A stretch of DNA of 7,963 nucleotides from Ktedonobacter sp. 13_1_20CM_4_53_11 (GTDB lineage Bacteria > Chloroflexota > Ktedonobacteria > Ktedonobacterales > Ktedonobacteraceae), in contig MNIY01000185.1 of NCBI GenBank assembly GCA_001919995.1, forward strand, positions 1 through 7,963. Reading direction: 5' to 3'. This document shows, piece after piece, positions 5,661-7,963 of the stretch. The notes under the pieces were generated by a model. The model was given only the letters and a program-made list of their open reading frames with translations, did not search any database and was not told the DNA's origin. Position 1 is the stretch's first letter; every line of letters begins with the position of its first letter. A program made the position numbers and the translations under genes.

Positions 5661-6533
5661 ATGAGTGTAACCACCTCTACCGAGAAAGATGTATCTGTAA
5701 GGATACCTACGTACACGCAAGATGATACAGAGATGCCTGTATCTGAAAGAAGACCTGCGCGTACAAACCCACTTGCTGTCGTACAGCAAATAATGTCTTA
5801 TGCTCCACCTCTGGCTTTAGGAGTACTTCTGTTGATCAGCTGGTATGTGGCCACCGTCTTTGGACATGTCAACGGCCTCATACTTCCTGTACCCGGCGAT
5901 GTTTTCAGTAGTTTGAGCGAGGGCCTTAGATCCGGTTTGTTTCTGAGTAACGCACTGGTGACGATCCAGGAGAGCCTGTACGGCTTCCTGCTGGCCTTGA
6001 TTGTGGCTTTACCATTAGGGTATGGATTGGCAAAATCTCGCCTTATCGCCTCTGCTGTCCAGCCCTACCTGGCTGCCGGACAGGCAATACCAGCGATTGT
6101 TATCGCCCCTGTACTTGTCTTCTGGCTGGGCTCGGGGCTCATCCCCATTATGATTGTTTGTATGCTGGTGGTGTTTTTCCCAATGGTGATAACCATAGCC
6201 TTTGGCGTACAAACAATCGACAATGCGCTTACCGATGCAGCGCGTGTCGAAGGCGCTTCTGGTTGGCCTTTGCTGACTATGATTGAATTCCCGCTGGCTC
6301 TGCCTGCGATTCTCGCTGCCGTACGCACAGGCCTGACGCTTTCCATTACGGGTGCGCTGGTTGGAGAATTTGTCAGCGCTGGAGATCAGGGACTGGGTGC
6401 CCTGGTGCAGGTTGCCAGGGAACAATTTAATACGCCGCTATTGTTCGCCACCCTGGTTGTCCTGGCGGTCTTAGCTGCAGTCTATTACAGTACCACCTGG
6501 CTCCTGGTAAAACTGGCAGAAGTTGTCTATTAG
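5661..6533 (+). CDS. ribX: ABC transporter permease, probable riboflavin importer
   Basis: A 290-residue inner-membrane permease of the binding-protein-dependent (TauC/SsuC-like) family. A hydrophilic N-terminal tail of about 45 residues precedes the first helix (near 49-68). Further helices lie at about 105-123, 141-157, 158-180, 208-236 and 260-283. The EAA loop that docks the ATPase is present as DAARVEGASGWPLLTMIEFP (192-211), followed by ALPAI. The ATG is preceded by GAGGG with six bases of spacing. Placement under an FMN riboswitch, together with an NMT1/THI5-type binding protein, matches the RibXY system predicted in Chloroflexi. That is the basis for the name; sequence alone would also allow a thiamine-precursor, nitrate or sulfonate transporter. 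No ATPase gene is seen next to it. Confidence 0.8.
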   Translation: MSVTTSTEKDVSVRIPTYTQDDTEMPVSERRPARTNPLAVVQQIMSYAPPLALGVLLLISWYVATVFGHVNGLILPVPGDVFSSLSEGLRSGLFLSNALVTIQESLYGFLLALIVALPLGYGLAKSRLIASAVQPYLAAGQAIPAIVIAPVLVFWLGSGLIPIMIVCMLVVFFPMVITIAFGVQTIDNALTDAARVEGASGWPLLTMIEFPLALPAILAAVRTGLTLSITGALVGEFVSAGDQGLGALVQVAREQFNTPLLFATLVVLAVLAAVYYSTTWLLVKLAEVVY

Positions 6534-6581
6534 CTTGCATAGTAAGTTTCACTGAACAAATAAACATCGAAATGGAGTAAA

Positions 6582-7622
6582 ATGATGTACCAACGTCATC
6601 GTTTGTCTTTTCTGTTGCCTTATTCTTCCCTGTTGATTCTGCTTGCACTGGTGCTGGTAGCCTGTGGAGGCTCAACCTCAACAGGAACGGCACCCTCTTC
6701 CACCTCAGCAACGTCATCATTGACAAAAGTTTCCATCGGCCTGGGCTATATTCCAGATATCCAGTTCGCCCCATTTTATGTAGCCCAAAGTAAAGGCTAC
6801 TACAAAGCTGCGGGCCTGGATGTGACCTTTCATCACGGTATCGTCAATGACTTGATTGGCTCGATGGTCCTGGGTCACGATAACTTTGTCTTTGCTAGCG
6901 GCGACGAGGCACTGGTAGCGCGTAGTAAGGGACTGAAAGTTGTTGACGTATCAACGATCTTTCAGAAGTATCCTGTAAGCTTGATTGTTCCTGCCAACTC
7001 GCCTATTCATACCTTGGCGGATCTGAAGGGGCATTCAATCGGTGAGCCCGGACCCTTTGGTTCAACCTACGTAGGTCTGCTCGCCTTGTTGTACCAGGCA
7101 CACCTGACGCCCAATGATGTACATATCCAATCGATTGGCTTTACCCAGGTTGCTGCGCTGATTGGGCACCACGTCGATGCTGTCGTTGGTTACTCGAACA
7201 ACGAGCCACTGCAGTTAAAAAAACAGGGCTTCGATGTTCGTACCTTTGCGGTCTCCGATTACCAGCCGCTCATCTCTAATGGTATTGTGACCACGGAAAA
7301 TACCCTGCATAATCAGCCTCAACAAGTGCAGAATTTTGTGCAAGCAACGTTGAGAGGGTTGAAATATGTCATTGGGAACCCTGCGGACTCGGTGCAAATC
7401 AGTAAGAGCTATGTGCCCGGGTTGGATTCTGGACGAGCTTCGGCTGTTTTGCAGGCGACGATTCCTCTCTGGCAGAGTACAAACAGTCAGCTTGGCTATA
7501 ACGATAGCGCTACCTGGCAGAGCATGGAGCGGTTCCTGGTTGCCCAGAACATTATTCCCTCTGGAGAAGATTACTCGAAGGCCTATACCAATCTGAATGT
7601 TTCGCTGGCTCAAGTGCGATAA
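6582..7622 (+). CDS. ribY: NMT1/THI5-like substrate-binding lipoprotein, probable riboflavin binder
   Basis: A 346-residue extracytoplasmic lipoprotein. A hydrophobic signal segment (about 8-27) ends in the lipobox LVAC with Cys28 as the lipid anchor, followed by a Ser/Thr-rich linker (31-46). The mature domain opens with GYIPDIQFAPFYVAQSKGYY (55-74), the hallmark of NMT1/THI5-like binding proteins, and continues with a two-lobed fold including a GEPGPFGSTY loop and a VVGYSNNEP segment in the middle that probably line the ligand site. Family members bind pyrimidines, taurine or flavins. Its riboswitch-led operon points to riboflavin or a close flavin. It starts 48 bases after ribX. Two adjacent ATGs (6582 and 6585) are possible; TGGAG at 6573-6577 is better spaced for the second. 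It is the delivery protein for the ribX permease. Confidence 0.82.
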   Translation: MMYQRHRLSFLLPYSSLLILLALVLVACGGSTSTGTAPSSTSATSSLTKVSIGLGYIPDIQFAPFYVAQSKGYYKAAGLDVTFHHGIVNDLIGSMVLGHDNFVFASGDEALVARSKGLKVVDVSTIFQKYPVSLIVPANSPIHTLADLKGHSIGEPGPFGSTYVGLLALLYQAHLTPNDVHIQSIGFTQVAALIGHHVDAVVGYSNNEPLQLKKQGFDVRTFAVSDYQPLISNGIVTTENTLHNQPQQVQNFVQATLRGLKYVIGNPADSVQISKSYVPGLDSGRASAVLQATIPLWQSTNSQLGYNDSATWQSMERFLVAQNIIPSGEDYSKAYTNLNVSLAQVR

Positions 7623-7654
7623 TACTACGGTAGCTAGAAGCATATGCTTGTAAA

Positions 7655-7684
7655 GCAGTCCACGCTCTTTTTTTCGTGGGCTGC
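7655..7684. terminator. Hairpin after ribY, T7 in loop
   Basis: GCAGTCCACG (7655-7664) pairs with CGTGGGCTGC (7675-7684) in a 10-bp stem with one G-U pair. The loop CTCTTTTTTT carries the T-run on the + strand. It lies 32 bases after the ribY stop and 50 bases from the stop of the convergent NUDIX gene. No T-run follows the stem on either strand. A 12-bp palindrome AAGCATATGCTT (7638-7649) sits just before it. It is placed as the end of the ribXY transcript. Confidence 0.6.
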
Positions 7685-7734
7685 CCTGGTGTCTATAAAA
7701 ACAAAGTTAAAAGCAGGTCGTTGTTGTCATAACA

Positions 7735-7963
7735 TTACCAGTGGGTGCTCTGCCAATCGCGAAAGATATCTGTGTCGATGGGAAAAGCTAACGGGGGAAC
7801 CATTTCCGGGGTAAAAAAAGCCAGTTCGCTCACCTCATCTGGTTGAGCAGCCAGTTCGCTCACATCACTATTGATTACGCTGGCCTGATATGCTATCACC
7901 ACATGTGGGTTGCCTTCCTCACTATAAATACCGATCAAGTTTTCCAAACGGACATCCAGGTTG
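7735..7963 (-). CDS. NUDIX hydrolase, C-terminal part only
   Basis: The reading frame enters from beyond the right edge of the window and stops with TAA at 7737-7735, giving about 75 C-terminal residues. The stretch DVRLENLIGIYSEEGNPHVV, then IAYQA, is typical of the strands after the NUDIX box in ADP-ribose/NTP-pyrophosphatase-type NUDIX proteins, and DEVSELAFFTPEMVPPLAFP is the usual segment before the last helix. The catalytic NUDIX box (GX5EX7REUXEEXGU) must lie outside the window, so activity and substrate cannot be judged. The in-frame TTG at 7947 is not a credible start because conserved-looking codons continue upstream of it. It converges on ribY. Confidence 0.8.
   Translation of the reverse strand, partial: NLDVRLENLIGIYSEEGNPHVVIAYQASVINSDVSELAAQPDEVSELAFFTPEMVPPLAFPIDTDIFRDWQSTHW
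7819..7863. repeat. 15-bp direct repeat inside the NUDIX gene
   Basis: AGCCAGTTCGCTCAC occurs at 7819-7833 and again at 7849-7863, exactly 30 bases apart and in frame. Both copies encode VSELA on the minus strand, giving DVSELA, four residues, then EVSELA. The second copy in protein order is the one at the usual family position, so the other may come from a small internal duplication. Confidence 0.8.

Noticed and set aside
5644..5664. Six-codon ORF overlapping the ribX start by ATGA
   Set aside because: No ribosome binding site of its own and it lies in the folded platform; it looks accidental.
6015..6425. 136-codon minus-strand ORF opposite ribX
   Set aside because: Antisense shadow of a clear permease; the composition is Gln/Arg-rich and without fold signals.
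1..7963. Search for CRISPR arrays, transposase genes, tRNA or phage features
   Set aside because: No regularly spaced repeats, transposase motifs or tRNA-like folds were seen; the gene order looks like ordinary chromosome.

Overview
The window reads as chromosomal DNA of a Chloroflexota bacterium, most likely a Ktedonobacteria-like member. This is an inference from gene content and protein style, not a database result. The pointers are a complete coenzyme F420 tail-assembly operon with a stand-alone FbiB-type nitroreductase, an F420-type split-barrel flavoenzyme, and a permease/lipoprotein pair under an FMN riboswitch that resembles the predicted RibXY riboflavin transporter of Chloroflexi. 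Base composition looks balanced and even, and I see no insertion sequence, phage gene, tRNA, rRNA or CRISPR array.

Layout. Positions 1-362 are mostly non-coding. They hold a perfect 19-bp palindrome, a plausible 42-residue ORF on the + strand (184-312), and a strong hairpin (320-357) between that ORF and the convergent F420 operon. Positions 363-3909 are a tight minus-strand operon, transcribed in the order cofE, nitroreductase, cofD, cofC, F420-type PPOX-fold protein. A good promoter with an inverted repeat over its -35 lies at 3928-3958. Divergent from it are a DoxX-family membrane protein (4110-4472) and a PIG-L/LmbE deacetylase (4488-5222). An FMN riboswitch (5332-5487) with a long expression platform follows, leading into an ABC permease (ribX-like, 5661-6533) and a lipoprotein binding protein of the NMT1/THI5 type (ribY-like, 6582-7622). 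A hairpin at 7655-7684 separates this from a convergent NUDIX gene, of which only the C-terminal part lies in the window.

How it fits together. CofC activates a three-carbon phosphoacid, CofD joins it to the deazaflavin FO, the nitroreductase would reduce the dehydro intermediate, CofE adds the glutamate tail, and the PPOX-fold protein is a likely user of the finished cofactor. FO synthase (CofG/CofH or FbiC) is not in the window. FO is built from a riboflavin-pathway intermediate and the nitroreductase family uses FMN. It is therefore notable that a flavin-sensing RNA and a likely riboflavin importer lie about 1.4 kb from the F420 operon promoter. The transporter has no ATPase gene in the window.

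The most unusual structural observations are two hairpins at the 3' ends of the two main transcription units that carry their T7 run inside the loop rather than after the stem, and a riboswitch expression platform with nested pairings that can mask the ribX ribosome binding site.
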